Shown: positions 37,601 to 45,982 of the stretch, in pieces
How the letters are laid out: every line of letters begins with the position of its first letter
How positions within the stretch are numbered: the first letter of the stretch is position 1
Assembly (NCBI GenBank): GCA_902573015.1
Contig: CACGIE010000007.1
Coordinates: 1-47,454, forward strand
From: an uncultured Candidatus Poseidoniales archaeon
GTDB lineage: Archaea; Thermoplasmatota; Poseidoniia; Poseidoniales; Thalassarchaeaceae
Direction: 5' to 3'
DNA: 47,454 nucleotides
Notes under the pieces: model-generated
What the model saw: the letters and a program-made list of their open reading frames with translations, nothing else
What the model was told of the DNA's origin: nothing
Databases searched by the model: none
Made by a program: the position numbers and the translations under genes

Positions 37601-38344
37601 GATCACAACTGCTGGAACTAGTAGGCTGGCGTGCTCAGTCTCCCCCCAAGAGCTGAGTGCGATGAAGATGGGCAATCCTACCGCGGCTCCTGAGGACATT
37701 AGGTACAGGATTGCCCGATCCAGCCTAAGCGAGTAGAGAACGGCGGAACCGGAGAGAAGGATCACTGACAGGGTGATGAAGGTCTCGACCTCTCCGCGAG
37801 AGTACTCGAGCCAAATCTTCACCCCACTAAACAGAACCGCTAGAGGGGCGAGGACAACAACAGTCCTAGGTAGCGTCCCGAGAGAATGCCGCCGGATATT
37901 CCGTGTGCTTATCTCCATCACAATAAGAATGCCCACTGCCTGTAATGCCGAGAGCCAAACAGGCATCCAAATATCCCCATCTTGAATTGCTATCCATTCC
38001 TTCTCTTGGCCCGCATAGAAAACTGCGAACCGAGAGAGCCACACAACAGAGAGTGCCCCCATCAGAACCGCTATGGCCCCTCCGTACTCCTCAATCGGGT
38101 TCTCCGGCCTGCCTGGGCCAGCCTGACTTCTCATCCATTCGTGTAAGGCTATCACAGATACCGCAGTTGCTCCGGTGATGACTCCGAGGGTCAGGAATGA
38201 GTAGTCGTTGTCCACATTCACTACCGTGACGTACCAAATCGCATAGGCCAGCATAAGTCCCCCAGCGACTAGAGATGCGTACAGACCTACCATCGAAGCA
38301 TCGTATTCTGAACGTACAACTGTGTTTTCTGGGGCCTGACTCAT
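34673..38344 (-). CDS. Very large polytopic membrane protein (1223 aa) of unknown function with acidic linker and small C-terminal soluble segment
   Basis: Single uninterrupted 1223-aa ORF with many hydrophobic segments; C-terminus ...EEEETEDDSPLEEMDEEEGPEPEPVKPQSPLFESEDALFGIRLEPNMMYNLREMITANINVDFSKWSPVLAISSNGSIVLNWEKSSEEE. Confidence 0.85.
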   Translation of the reverse strand: MSQAPENTVVRSEYDASMVGLYASLVAGGLMLAYAIWYVTVVNVDNDYSFLTLGVITGATAVSVIALHEWMRSQAGPGRPENPIEEYGGAIAVLMGALSVVWLSRFAVFYAGQEKEWIAIQDGDIWMPVWLSALQAVGILIVMEISTRNIRRHSLGTLPRTVVVLAPLAVLFSGVKIWLEYSRGEVETFITLSVILLSGSAVLYSLRLDRAILYLMSSGAAVGLPIFIALSSWGETEHASLLVPAVVIVGITATDRSLSKKMIENGSGAVVAAILFCQILAADETQFSIAGNAISEHPFGLTFWLWVALLVGWFAPTTMQRTPAMPVGLALALALLSDEAAMVAWVVGICAFVYLETRPQARDWVVRATYVAMVVSWTVSSFIGAGRDGNILEIGSLELSIVDGISLVIFPSLLALGIWAQLRGRLRAYEGPSILLVLASLNMQLLQEAGLLFLLIISVASLFQLNWFLSSRFNDRYEREWFSDLGYLVLLCSPPVLSSVLTIGEQDLEPMILALPLILSLGVFGICHRWRVEGESLVLRPEMVTMLLLVLVFLVNNVRPWEERDFSTETVSLTLACSALLAALLAVEGGAVFRTTPFERLVGITYLFSVSVVSANILSWEGAELWARVTRDLIIIAAPVVVNFRLKTLLDLSQEARNFGSMTLFGLLLIGLTDSSGGLLALPVFAIAVQRAAKHVSTPVLVGLPLVAVIYASFFDSLRDESDLIWALLNGIPYLGETTDILLFETPRWVSLLLLSIPASVAIHLPSEKEREGGSRYGPEQLFGPAVAVLLSVAFLLPDPQTAPIVIVAVITAGAWRQGVINWFWISPIAWFWASLELFQYLEVGQGSDYARIVGGLAGFSQYLLFHNGLLLSNSPFEDHDVGNDEFLGLASRGYGYAFLLISGGLSGALPFISALVAGWDGIRTGTPIVLHGSVLVQTLTLESWLREDFGFQSEDALIWPIAVGIVMVGLSWRRANPYGREVKVQTLGNSELEPFDTEKDFGMFGSAFFLIAMFPYSEYIEVDFAFGASIVLLSLHHVIVGFSRDHGWRRLISLIGMPSGLLITGAAYEGLIMVLMLFLAALTLIGQAVLYASRGGLEIGSTIEGAAPIASDVGVSDPSPEPSKAKDEPTEVIEEEETEDDSPLEEMDEEEGPEPEPVKPQSPLFESEDALFGIRLEPNMMYNLREMITANINVDFSKWSPVLAISSNGSIVLNWEKSSEEE

Positions 38345-38454
38345 ACGCTTTGTTGCGCCTGATTGGCTTTCTACTTACTCCCGGAACGGGACTTTTTCAT
38401 GCTCCTTGGACTAGGAAGGCTTGAAGTCGGGACGGTGGTGGCGTGGGATGCTAC

Positions 38455-38530
38455 GGGACTGTAGCTCAGCTGGGAGAGCGCCGCACTGAAGATGCGGAGG
38501 CCGCTGGTTCAAGTCCGGCCAGTCCCACCA
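38455..38530 (+). tRNA. tRNA-Phe (GAA), CCA encoded
   Basis: GGGACTG...CAGTCCC acceptor, CCGCA CTGAAGA TGCGG anticodon arm (GAA), GCTGG TTCAAGT CCGGC T arm, ACCA. Confidence 0.97.
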
Positions 38531-39391
38531 TCAACTCGCATTAGAGAGGACTTGGGTCTGGAGCTTGTGCAACTTCGCTATTCCAGCCTCTGCAGCATCG
38601 ATCAGGGAGTCGAGCTCTTCTCTGGAATAGGTTGCCTCCTCACCGGTCCCCTGAACCTCAACGAAGTCCCCAGAGCTAGTCATCACGACGTTCATGTCTA
38701 CATCGGCATTGCTGTCGAGCACATAATCCAAGTCTGTCCAGACCTGTCCCTCGACCATTCCCACGCTAAGCGCTGCAACGTCATTGGGCATCACAGAGTC
38801 TTCATGGGATTCCATCTGTTCCTTGCTAAGGGTCTCCTGCTTCGCTCCTTTCCTGATTTGCTCCCTGGTAAGCCTCATTTCCTTCGGAAGGCACTCCCCA
38901 GAGGAGATGAGTCTACGAACTGCAAGCCTCAGTGCGATGTTTGCTGCTGTTATTGAAGCGCATCTTGTTCCTCCGTCGGCATTCAGTATGTCGCAGTCCA
39001 CAGTCAGCGCCACGGGACCCAGTTGCTCCAGATCTACTGCTCCCCTCAGCGATCGAGCGACTAGCCTCTCTATCTCCATCGTCCTACCCTTGGCACCGCT
39101 CCTCTCTCTCCTGAATCTGGTGTCGGTCGAGCCTGGGAGCAACGAGTATTCGGCATGCACCCAACCTCTGTCAGAGTCTCGAGGGAACCACCTGGGTAGA
39201 GAGGGTGCCTTGGTGACGCAGACCAAGACTTGGGTGTCCCCCTGAGAGTAGAGAATAGAAGACAGTGCATTGGGTGTGAAGTCCAGCTTGACCTCAATGT
39301 CCCTGATCTCGTCGTTTTTCCTTCCGGTGCTTCCAACGCCCGTCTTCATCTTCGCCATGTGCATCCGAAACGAGGCTCTCGGATGAATCAT
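38531..39391 (-). CDS. rph: Bacterial-type ribonuclease PH
   Basis: GWVHAEYSLLPGSTDTRFRRE...KGRTMEIERLVARSLRGAVDLEQLGPVALTVDCDILNADGGTRCASITAANIAL...DMNVVMTSSGDFVEVQGTGEEATYSREEL. Confidence 0.93.
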   Translation of the reverse strand: MIHPRASFRMHMAKMKTGVGSTGRKNDEIRDIEVKLDFTPNALSSILYSQGDTQVLVCVTKAPSLPRWFPRDSDRGWVHAEYSLLPGSTDTRFRRERSGAKGRTMEIERLVARSLRGAVDLEQLGPVALTVDCDILNADGGTRCASITAANIALRLAVRRLISSGECLPKEMRLTREQIRKGAKQETLSKEQMESHEDSVMPNDVAALSVGMVEGQVWTDLDYVLDSNADVDMNVVMTSSGDFVEVQGTGEEATYSREELDSLIDAAEAGIAKLHKLQTQVLSNAS

Positions 39392-39939
39392 TCGCGTCTT
39401 GCATGAGGGGGCCTGAACGAGTCAACGACCTCCGGATCAGTAGTTATGTAAGGCCCGCCAATCAGATCCACGCAGTACGGGACGGCGGAGAAGACGTAGT
39501 CCAGAATCTCACGAATCGACCTAGGAGATCCGGGTAGATTGATCACTAGCGAGGACCCTCGAATCCCGGCCATCTGCCTAGAGAGCATTGCCGTGGGGAC
39601 GTGTCTCATCGACACCGCCCTCATCTGCTCCCCGAAGCCTGGAAGGATCTTATCGCAAACGTTCTCGGTAGCCTCGGGAGTGACGTCCCTTTGAGATGGC
39701 CCGGTCCCCCCCGTGGTAACCACAACAGAGCATCCGTGGTTGTCAATCAGGTCGATCAGGGCCTCCTCGATGGATTCCCTATCGTCTTCGACTAGTCTCC
39801 TTTCGACCTCCCATTCGGAAGTCATTGCCTCCTCTAGGAAACCCTCTATCGCAGGGCCGCTTAGGTCATCGTACTCCCCTTTGCTAGCTCTATCAGAGGC
39901 TGTTAGCACACCGAATCGGCAAGTCTCTGGGTTGACCAT
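39388..39939 (-). CDS. MogA/MoaB-family molybdenum cofactor biosynthesis protein
   Basis: FGVLTASDRASKGEYDDLSGPAIEGFL...CSVVVTTGGTGPSQRDVTPEAT...GIRGSSLVINLPGSPRSIREIL; start probably MVNPETCRFG at 39939. Confidence 0.92.
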   Translation of the reverse strand: MVNPETCRFGVLTASDRASKGEYDDLSGPAIEGFLEEAMTSEWEVERRLVEDDRESIEEALIDLIDNHGCSVVVTTGGTGPSQRDVTPEATENVCDKILPGFGEQMRAVSMRHVPTAMLSRQMAGIRGSSLVINLPGSPRSIREILDYVFSAVPYCVDLIGGPYITTDPEVVDSFRPPHARRE

Positions 39940-40163
39940 TGGCAATCCGCGAGGGTATTCGGAGAAAACGCCGTCGGTGTCCCAGAATTTGATGGGCACG
40001 TTCAAAGACCGCCGATTCGAAGAGCTGTCTCCGGAGGTAATGAGGTGCTGAGTCTTCCCCAACACGCATCGACAATCGTTTCCCTAGCAACGTCGTGTCT
40101 GGTGCATTTCTGTCCTAATGAATCGTTGGTTGAAATAGTCTCGACGCCCCATCTCTGACACGG

Positions 40164-40730
40164 GTGAGAGTGATGAGTGACCTGACAACATATGCAAACC
40201 AGATAGCAGTAGTGAAGCAAGAGTGCCCGGATGCAAATGATGAGGAGATAGGGAAGGAGTTCCAAAGATACGAAAGTGACTTCCTAATACCTCCCGAAGA
40301 CGCCCTAAGGTCGGTGATCAGGAAGTTCCAGGCGGCAACTGGTGTTGAAGTGACATCGGGAGCGACCACCCAAGTGCGCGAGGAAAAGAAGGTCCAGAGG
40401 TTCTCGGAACTAGATTCAGACGATAGGAACGTCTCCGTCGAGGTTGCTGTAATTTCATACACCCCCAGGACGCAGATGGTTAGGGGGGAGGAGAAGCAGA
40501 TTGCATTCGGATGGATCGAGGATAACCCTTGGGAAGCTAGCTCAGAGAGGACCAGGTGGGACTACAAAGACTGGGGGAATAAGGCAGAAGCAATGGTTCC
40601 CGGTTCGATTGTCAGACTGGAGGGAGCCTCGGTGAACGAGTGGAACGATAAGAGGTCCCTGAACATAAACAGGACAACCAGGGTAACCGTTCTGAAGGAG
40701 GGAGGGGGTACTGCCCCCCCCCACGAGTAA
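40164..40730 (+). CDS. Replication protein A, N-terminal region/first OB domain; likely the 5' part of an RPA gene interrupted at a 9-C tract
   Basis: LTTYANQIAVVKQECPDANDEEIGKEFQRYESDFLIPPEDALRSVIRKF RPA-type N-terminus followed by OB-fold-like domain; ends GGGTAPPHE* right after C9 (40714-40722). Confidence 0.75.
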   Translation: MRVMSDLTTYANQIAVVKQECPDANDEEIGKEFQRYESDFLIPPEDALRSVIRKFQAATGVEVTSGATTQVREEKKVQRFSELDSDDRNVSVEVAVISYTPRTQMVRGEEKQIAFGWIEDNPWEASSERTRWDYKDWGNKAEAMVPGSIVRLEGASVNEWNDKRSLNINRTTRVTVLKEGGGTAPPHE

Positions 40731-40737
40731 CGATCCC

Positions 40738-41865
40738 ATGACTATCGCTAGAGCATCGGAGGTTGGGGGTTTCGTGAACGTCGTTGGTAGGGTCATTTCG
40801 GCAAATCCGGACGTGATAGTCAGGAAGGATGGAAGTGGAGAGTTGAACGTAGTAAGAGGTAGGATTGCAGACTCCTCTGGTAGCATCGGCTTCCTGTCAT
40901 GGAAGGAGTTCGAACATGAGGAGGGCGCCCTTGTGAAGATAGTGGGGGCATCGGTCAGGAAATTCCGCGATACCCCGGAAATACAAATCAACGACGGGAC
41001 GGTCATCGAAACATACAGAGATTCTTCTTTCCCAGAGGTAGCAGAGTTAGCGGAATCTGAGAAGGTCAGCATTTCTGATCTTAGAGATGGAATGAGGGAT
41101 GTATCGATTACCCTACAGGTTGAGAACTGGAATCAGAGGACATTCGAGACCAAGGATGGAGATTCCAGAGTAGTAAGGAGTGGCGATGTCATGGACCCCA
41201 CTGGCAGGTGCAGACTAACTGCTTGGTGCGAATTCGATCCCAAGTCGGGAGACACCATCAGGATAGAGGGAGGGAGAGTCCAATCATGGCAGGGATCTCC
41301 GGATATGGTAATTGACAACTTAGAACAGGTGGAGATACTTGCAGACACTCCTTGGGAGAAAATCGATCCAGACAACCACTGGGTAGATGTAGACCTGGAT
41401 AGTCTCAGGAAAGGAGGGTCGAGAAGAGGTATCTCGACTAGCGGAGTCATTGTTGCCATCATGCCAGGTTCAGGCATTATTGAGAGATGCCCGGAATGTA
41501 GAACAATACTCAGAGATGGCGTATGTCCGGAGCATGGCCCGCAGAGAGGAGAGGAAGATCTCAGACTCCGATTCGTTTTGGATAATGGCGTCACGAACGC
41601 GAACCTGATGATGTTCAGAGAGGGGAGTGAGTCGTTCTTAGGGATGAGCATGGATGATGTAAAGGGCGAGATTTCCAGTATAGGAGAAGAAGCGTTCGTC
41701 TCCAATCTTAGGAATCGGGTTCTCTCCCGGAAGGTAGCAGTTCATGGCAGGTGCGTGGTTGATGATCGGGGGGCCATGGTATTCGCCGATCGAATGGAAG
41801 TGATGGAACTGAATCCTGCTAAAGAGGCCGAAGAGGTAATGCAAAGATGGGGAGTGGTACTTTGA
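40738..41865 (+). CDS. Replication protein A, OB-fold domains plus zinc finger (C-terminal part)
   Basis: VNVVGRVISANPDVIVRKDGSGELNVVRGRIADSSGSIGFLSWKEFE, second OB repeat, zinc finger CPECRTILRDGVCPEH. Confidence 0.88.
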   Translation: MTIARASEVGGFVNVVGRVISANPDVIVRKDGSGELNVVRGRIADSSGSIGFLSWKEFEHEEGALVKIVGASVRKFRDTPEIQINDGTVIETYRDSSFPEVAELAESEKVSISDLRDGMRDVSITLQVENWNQRTFETKDGDSRVVRSGDVMDPTGRCRLTAWCEFDPKSGDTIRIEGGRVQSWQGSPDMVIDNLEQVEILADTPWEKIDPDNHWVDVDLDSLRKGGSRRGISTSGVIVAIMPGSGIIERCPECRTILRDGVCPEHGPQRGEEDLRLRFVLDNGVTNANLMMFREGSESFLGMSMDDVKGEISSIGEEAFVSNLRNRVLSRKVAVHGRCVVDDRGAMVFADRMEVMELNPAKEAEEVMQRWGVVL

Positions 41866-42797
41866 TGTCAGGATCGAGTACCTTCAGAGGAAGGCAGAGT
41901 GCAGTCAGAATCTTCGCACAGGAGTACTCGGAGTCATCCCTCATCGAGAGGGGAGTAGGCGAGTATGATCCGGGCTTCGTCATCACAAAGCTCGGAGCCA
42001 AGGTAAACCGTTGCCTGGTCTGTGGAGGCCTGGAGAGGATGGAGAGGAGGGACGGAGACTCAGGCCCATTCTACAGAGGGCAAGTAAGAGATCCCTCCGG
42101 GACTCACTACTTCGATGTAGCACCATTCCAGCCCGAATTGCATCCAGATGCAGAAGAGCTCCTGGCTAGATTCGAATCCGGCGACTCTGTGCTAGTTTCC
42201 ATAGTAGGAAGGCAGAAGTCGAACGAGTCCGAAGACGGAGGGATATTCACATCACTTAGAGCTGAGAGTTTCACAGAAGTCGGATTAGATGACTACAAGT
42301 CATGGATGGTGGATGCCGCGGACGCCACACTCAGGAGACTCGAAGCCTACGACTCTTCACAAGGAGAGGAGTTGACCGAGGAATCAATGAGAAAGGCAGG
42401 AGTCCCTGAGGACCTCGTGGATGGCCTAATCAAGTCGAAAGAGCACTATGCAGAGTTCGATACCGAGGCCTATCGAGTCTGGATCCTCAAGGCTTTCTCT
42501 AGGGCTCTGGGTGGTTCTGAAGAAGACCTGGATACAGGCTTGGAATCAGTGGGAATAGAGGCAGCCCCTGTTGAGCAGATTGAGGTACAGAGTACTGGCG
42601 GAGGAGATCCCAGAGACGTTATTCTAGGGATTCTTGGCTCCAATGGGGGGGAGTTGGTTGAGTACGAGGATCTCGTGGGAGCCTGCATCTCTGCCGGATC
42701 TTCGAGGGAGGATGCGGAGAATGCAGTTATGGGGCTGAAGGATGACACGATGGAGATTTCTGAACCAAAATTCGGATTCTTCTCGATATCAGAGTAG
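41865..42797 (+). CDS. RPA-associated protein (RPA3 / COG3390-like OB-fold protein)
   Basis: RQSAVRIFAQEYSESSLIERGVGEYDPGFVITKLGAKVNRCLVCGGLERMERRDGDSGPFYRGQVRDPSGTHYFDVAPFQP; follows RPA with start/stop overlap. Confidence 0.87.
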   Translation: MSGSSTFRGRQSAVRIFAQEYSESSLIERGVGEYDPGFVITKLGAKVNRCLVCGGLERMERRDGDSGPFYRGQVRDPSGTHYFDVAPFQPELHPDAEELLARFESGDSVLVSIVGRQKSNESEDGGIFTSLRAESFTEVGLDDYKSWMVDAADATLRRLEAYDSSQGEELTEESMRKAGVPEDLVDGLIKSKEHYAEFDTEAYRVWILKAFSRALGGSEEDLDTGLESVGIEAAPVEQIEVQSTGGGDPRDVILGILGSNGGELVEYEDLVGACISAGSSREDAENAVMGLKDDTMEISEPKFGFFSISE

Positions 42798-42810
42798 TCT
42801 TTTCCTCGGT

Positions 42811-43839
42811 CTAGTCCAGTGAGGAGAGTTTTGATCTGATCCTGTCTATGGTAGATTCTACATCCTCCATCATTCGGATTGTATTCTCGTCTGACGCCAT
42901 CGAGGCTCCCTTGACCTCTGCGATATTAGTAGCCACCATCAAGACCCTATGTCTTACGAACTGCTCATCTATTGGCCAGCCTCTCCTGTCTGCAAGCCTC
43001 AACAGCAGATCCTTCTCGGCATCTCCCCAAGAGCCTCCGTGACTCCTCAGAATAGTACCGACCATCCTCTCGAGATCCCCCACTCGGGCGTGAATAGTGA
43101 GAAGGTGCCCTTGGACATGGCTAGACTGATTGTCAATACCGATTAGGATTGAGTCTCCAGCATCCTCGAGAAGTGCTTGTGAGGGAATAGCCTGGAAATC
43201 CTCGGTAGGATCCTCAATTGGAGTCGGGTCGGCGTCCTTTTCCTCTTGTTCGATGTTCGTCGGAGAGGAGGTTTGGATACCGTTCCTCTTGAGGCTGCGC
43301 TTGATTCTCCCCCATCCCCTCATCTGGCTAGTAAGGACTCCAGCCACCCTGCCCATCAGTACTGTCCTGTTTCCCGTTAGCTCGAGCTCGAGGCTCTTGC
43401 ACATCTCGTGCAGATCGTCTCTGTTCATCTCTGCTAGGTTCTCGATCGTCATTCTTCTCGAGTCGTAGTTCAGATGTAGCCACAGGCGCTGACGCCTCTC
43501 TTTGTGGGAACCGGAGGACTTGATGCCGAAGACCTTCAGGACTTCTCCCATCTCCTTGTGGGACATGGACTGTATCCCCTCCCAGGAAAGATCCATGTCC
43601 GATAGAACGAGGTTGGAGATCAGCCTAGCTCTGAGAACCTCGACGGATCCGGACTTCGAGATTCCGTTTTCCTCCGCCCTGCCCCTGAGGCTCTGGAGCC
43701 TCTCCATGTAGATGGAACTGAGTAAATCGGTGTCTACCATCATGGCAACACTAGCGTCTCGCGATGCTACCTTAGTTATCGGTTGCCCCAGTATCTTTGT
43801 CTGGGAGAGGTTTTCGAAACTCTCCTGGATGAGCGGCAT
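42811..43839 (-). CDS. Hypothetical protein with repeated SAP-like helix-extended-helix motifs
   Basis: LRGRAEENGISKSGSVEVLRARLI; EVLKVFGIKSSGSHKERRQRLWLHL; EMCKSLELELTGNRTVLMGRVAGVL - three SAP-like segments. Confidence 0.6.
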   Translation of the reverse strand: MPLIQESFENLSQTKILGQPITKVASRDASVAMMVDTDLLSSIYMERLQSLRGRAEENGISKSGSVEVLRARLISNLVLSDMDLSWEGIQSMSHKEMGEVLKVFGIKSSGSHKERRQRLWLHLNYDSRRMTIENLAEMNRDDLHEMCKSLELELTGNRTVLMGRVAGVLTSQMRGWGRIKRSLKRNGIQTSSPTNIEQEEKDADPTPIEDPTEDFQAIPSQALLEDAGDSILIGIDNQSSHVQGHLLTIHARVGDLERMVGTILRSHGGSWGDAEKDLLLRLADRRGWPIDEQFVRHRVLMVATNIAEVKGASMASDENTIRMMEDVESTIDRIRSKLSSLD

Positions 43840-43841
43840 TA

Positions 43842-44987
43842 CTAGAGGAAGGAGGGTGCATCAACATCAGATGGGTGGTCTTTCAGAACCTCCCTGGAGG
43901 ACTCCCTGACCATATTTTCCCAGTCCATCATCAGGGCAACTATGGCTCTCTGATACTCGCTAATTGCGACAAGCCTCTCCAATGAGAGGGTCTTCCTACC
44001 ATCGGACGAGAGAGTCTCCAATCGGACCTCGACTCTGACCTCGTCATGATATATTTCTCCGTCTGGATCGTGACAGGCCTGCTCTAGGACGAGGTCTCGA
44101 TTCTCCTCCGCCTGCCTGAGAATTGCTCCGACCTGGCGATGCCTTACCTCCAGGCCCACGCAATCTCGTAATGACTCATCCATGCTCCCCATAATCCTGC
44201 TCTGGACCCAGAGGACAGTGTTTCCCTCCGGCTCAGTTAGCTTCGATGATAGGACGTTTGGGAATCCGGTCCTGCAGACGATCGCGATTAGGTCAGAGTA
44301 GGGTGGTGGAATGAAGTGTGGTGCACCCCTGACTTTCGGCTGCGACATCAGCGTGTGCCTCCTCTCTGTTTGTCCGGTATACTCATACTCCGGTCTGGAG
44401 GAGATGAATCCATCTATCTCCTCCCTGTCTAGCATCCCTGCTAGCCAAGTCGCCCTTTCAGCCGAGTCTAGGGGAACGTCCTCAGGATTCGCGGAAACCT
44501 GATTGGTCCTGAGTACCTGAATATCGGGGCGTGCCCGGAGAAGCTGCCTACGGATAAGTTCCGAATCCGAGACGATTATAGCAGACTTTGGTTGGTACAT
44601 CAGTCTGTTTGGCGAGACCAGGACTGGGGACGGTCTGCGAGGAGTTCTAGCCCCGACGATCTGGCATCCGTTATCTGCTAGCGCAGCCTCACAACCGATG
44701 ATTTCGGATGCAGGGACGGCTAGTAGATCGATTTCACCTCCAGACAACGATGCTAGTGCGGACGAGACATCTTCGAGTGGAGTAACGGATTGCTCCAGTC
44801 CCTCTTGATCTATTGTATCTAAGTGACTGGAGACGATAGCGGAAATTTTCCAGGAAGAAGAGTCCAGTGTCCCGACAATCAGCCTGTTTTCCATCGCATC
44901 CACCTCTAGGGAGGGAGCACTCCTCATGCCCAATCTGAGCGGCGCGGACACCCGTTGATATATACGACCCCTAGGCTGAGTTGCCAT
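43842..44987 (-). CDS. Divergent hydroxymethylbilane synthase (HemC)-like / type 2 periplasmic-binding-fold protein
   Basis: NRLIVGTLDSSSWK..., LSGGEIDLLAVPASEI, GARTPRRPSPVLVSPN, SAIIVSDSELIRRQLLRARPDIQVLRTNQ..., AERATWLAGMLDREEIDGFIS: resembles HemC domain order; start uncertain (44987 or 44927). Confidence 0.55.
   Translation of the reverse strand: MATQPRGRIYQRVSAPLRLGMRSAPSLEVDAMENRLIVGTLDSSSWKISAIVSSHLDTIDQEGLEQSVTPLEDVSSALASLSGGEIDLLAVPASEIIGCEAALADNGCQIVGARTPRRPSPVLVSPNRLMYQPKSAIIVSDSELIRRQLLRARPDIQVLRTNQVSANPEDVPLDSAERATWLAGMLDREEIDGFISSRPEYEYTGQTERRHTLMSQPKVRGAPHFIPPPYSDLIAIVCRTGFPNVLSSKLTEPEGNTVLWVQSRIMGSMDESLRDCVGLEVRHRQVGAILRQAEENRDLVLEQACHDPDGEIYHDEVRVEVRLETLSSDGRKTLSLERLVAISEYQRAIVALMMDWENMVRESSREVLKDHPSDVDAPSFL
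44957..44965 (+). promoter_or_regulatory. Archaeal TATA box-like element upstream of polyprenyl synthase gene
   Basis: GATATATAC about 21-29 nt upstream of ATG 44986, consistent with a leaderless or near-leaderless transcript. Confidence 0.5.
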
Positions 44988-45969
44988 GGAAGCGGAGAAT
45001 ATCGAGTCTATGGACCTTGAATCTCTGAAGAATCTGGTCGAGGAGTCGATAGAGGATCTGGTTCTGGAGAAGATGGGTTCCTCACTTGATCGCCCCATAA
45101 TGTCGATTGCCAGGGAAGTCCTTCTTGGAGGGGGAAAGAGGTATAGGCCAATATTGGTTATTATGGCGTACAAGGCTGCTGGGGGTTCGGACTACAGAGA
45201 GGCCTTAGATCTGGCTCTATCCTCGGAGCTGATCCATACTGCAACTTTGGTCCATGACGATGTCTACGATCAGTCAAAAATGCGTAGGGGGAAGCCCACC
45301 ATTCACTCCACCCATGGAATCTCCCACGCCATTATTGCGGGAGACTACCTATTCTCATTGGGTTTCCAATTCGGGGCCAAGTATGATGAGAGGGTGATAG
45401 GCAAGGTCAGGGACGCCTGTGCAGGAATTGCCTCGGGAGAGATTCTGCAGTTCGAGCATATCCACGACCTGAACACCAGGCCCGAGGACTACTATGCCAT
45501 AATTGACGGTAAGACCGCGGGACCTTTCGCATCTAGTTGCTCGAGCGCGGGTATGGTTGCAGGTGCCAGACAGGAAATCGTTGATTCTCTGTGGGGGTAC
45601 GGGATTGAGCTGGGCAGGGCCTTCCAGTTGGTTGATGATATTCTAGATCTGGAGGGGGACGAAAGGATAGGGAAGCCCCGTGGGACAGATGTCCATGAGG
45701 GCAAGATGACGCTACCGATTATTTACGCATTGACAATGCTCCACGGAGAGGATAGGGAGCATCTGAAGGATGTGCTGACTAACTTCGGGGATGATAGGCT
45801 CCATGAGCTAGTTCAGCTTTTGGAGACTGCGGGATCCTTTGAGTATTCGCGGGTATTGGTCTCGAACCACGTTGAAAGGGCCCTGGAGCATCTTCAGGCT
45901 CTGCCCGATTCAGACGAGAAGATCCTATTGAGCGAGATGGCACTAATCTCGGAGGCTAGAACTAACTAA
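44986..45969 (+). CDS. Polyprenyl diphosphate synthase (geranylgeranyl/farnesyl diphosphate synthase)
   Basis: GGGKRYRPILVIMAYKAAGG, LIHTATLVHDDVYDQSKMRRGKPTIHSTHG, FQLVDDILDLEGDERIGKPRGTDVHEGKMTLPIIYAL. Confidence 0.96.
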   Translation: MEAENIESMDLESLKNLVEESIEDLVLEKMGSSLDRPIMSIAREVLLGGGKRYRPILVIMAYKAAGGSDYREALDLALSSELIHTATLVHDDVYDQSKMRRGKPTIHSTHGISHAIIAGDYLFSLGFQFGAKYDERVIGKVRDACAGIASGEILQFEHIHDLNTRPEDYYAIIDGKTAGPFASSCSSAGMVAGARQEIVDSLWGYGIELGRAFQLVDDILDLEGDERIGKPRGTDVHEGKMTLPIIYALTMLHGEDREHLKDVLTNFGDDRLHELVQLLETAGSFEYSRVLVSNHVERALEHLQALPDSDEKILLSEMALISEARTN

Positions 45970-45982
45970 CGGAGGAATCCCC

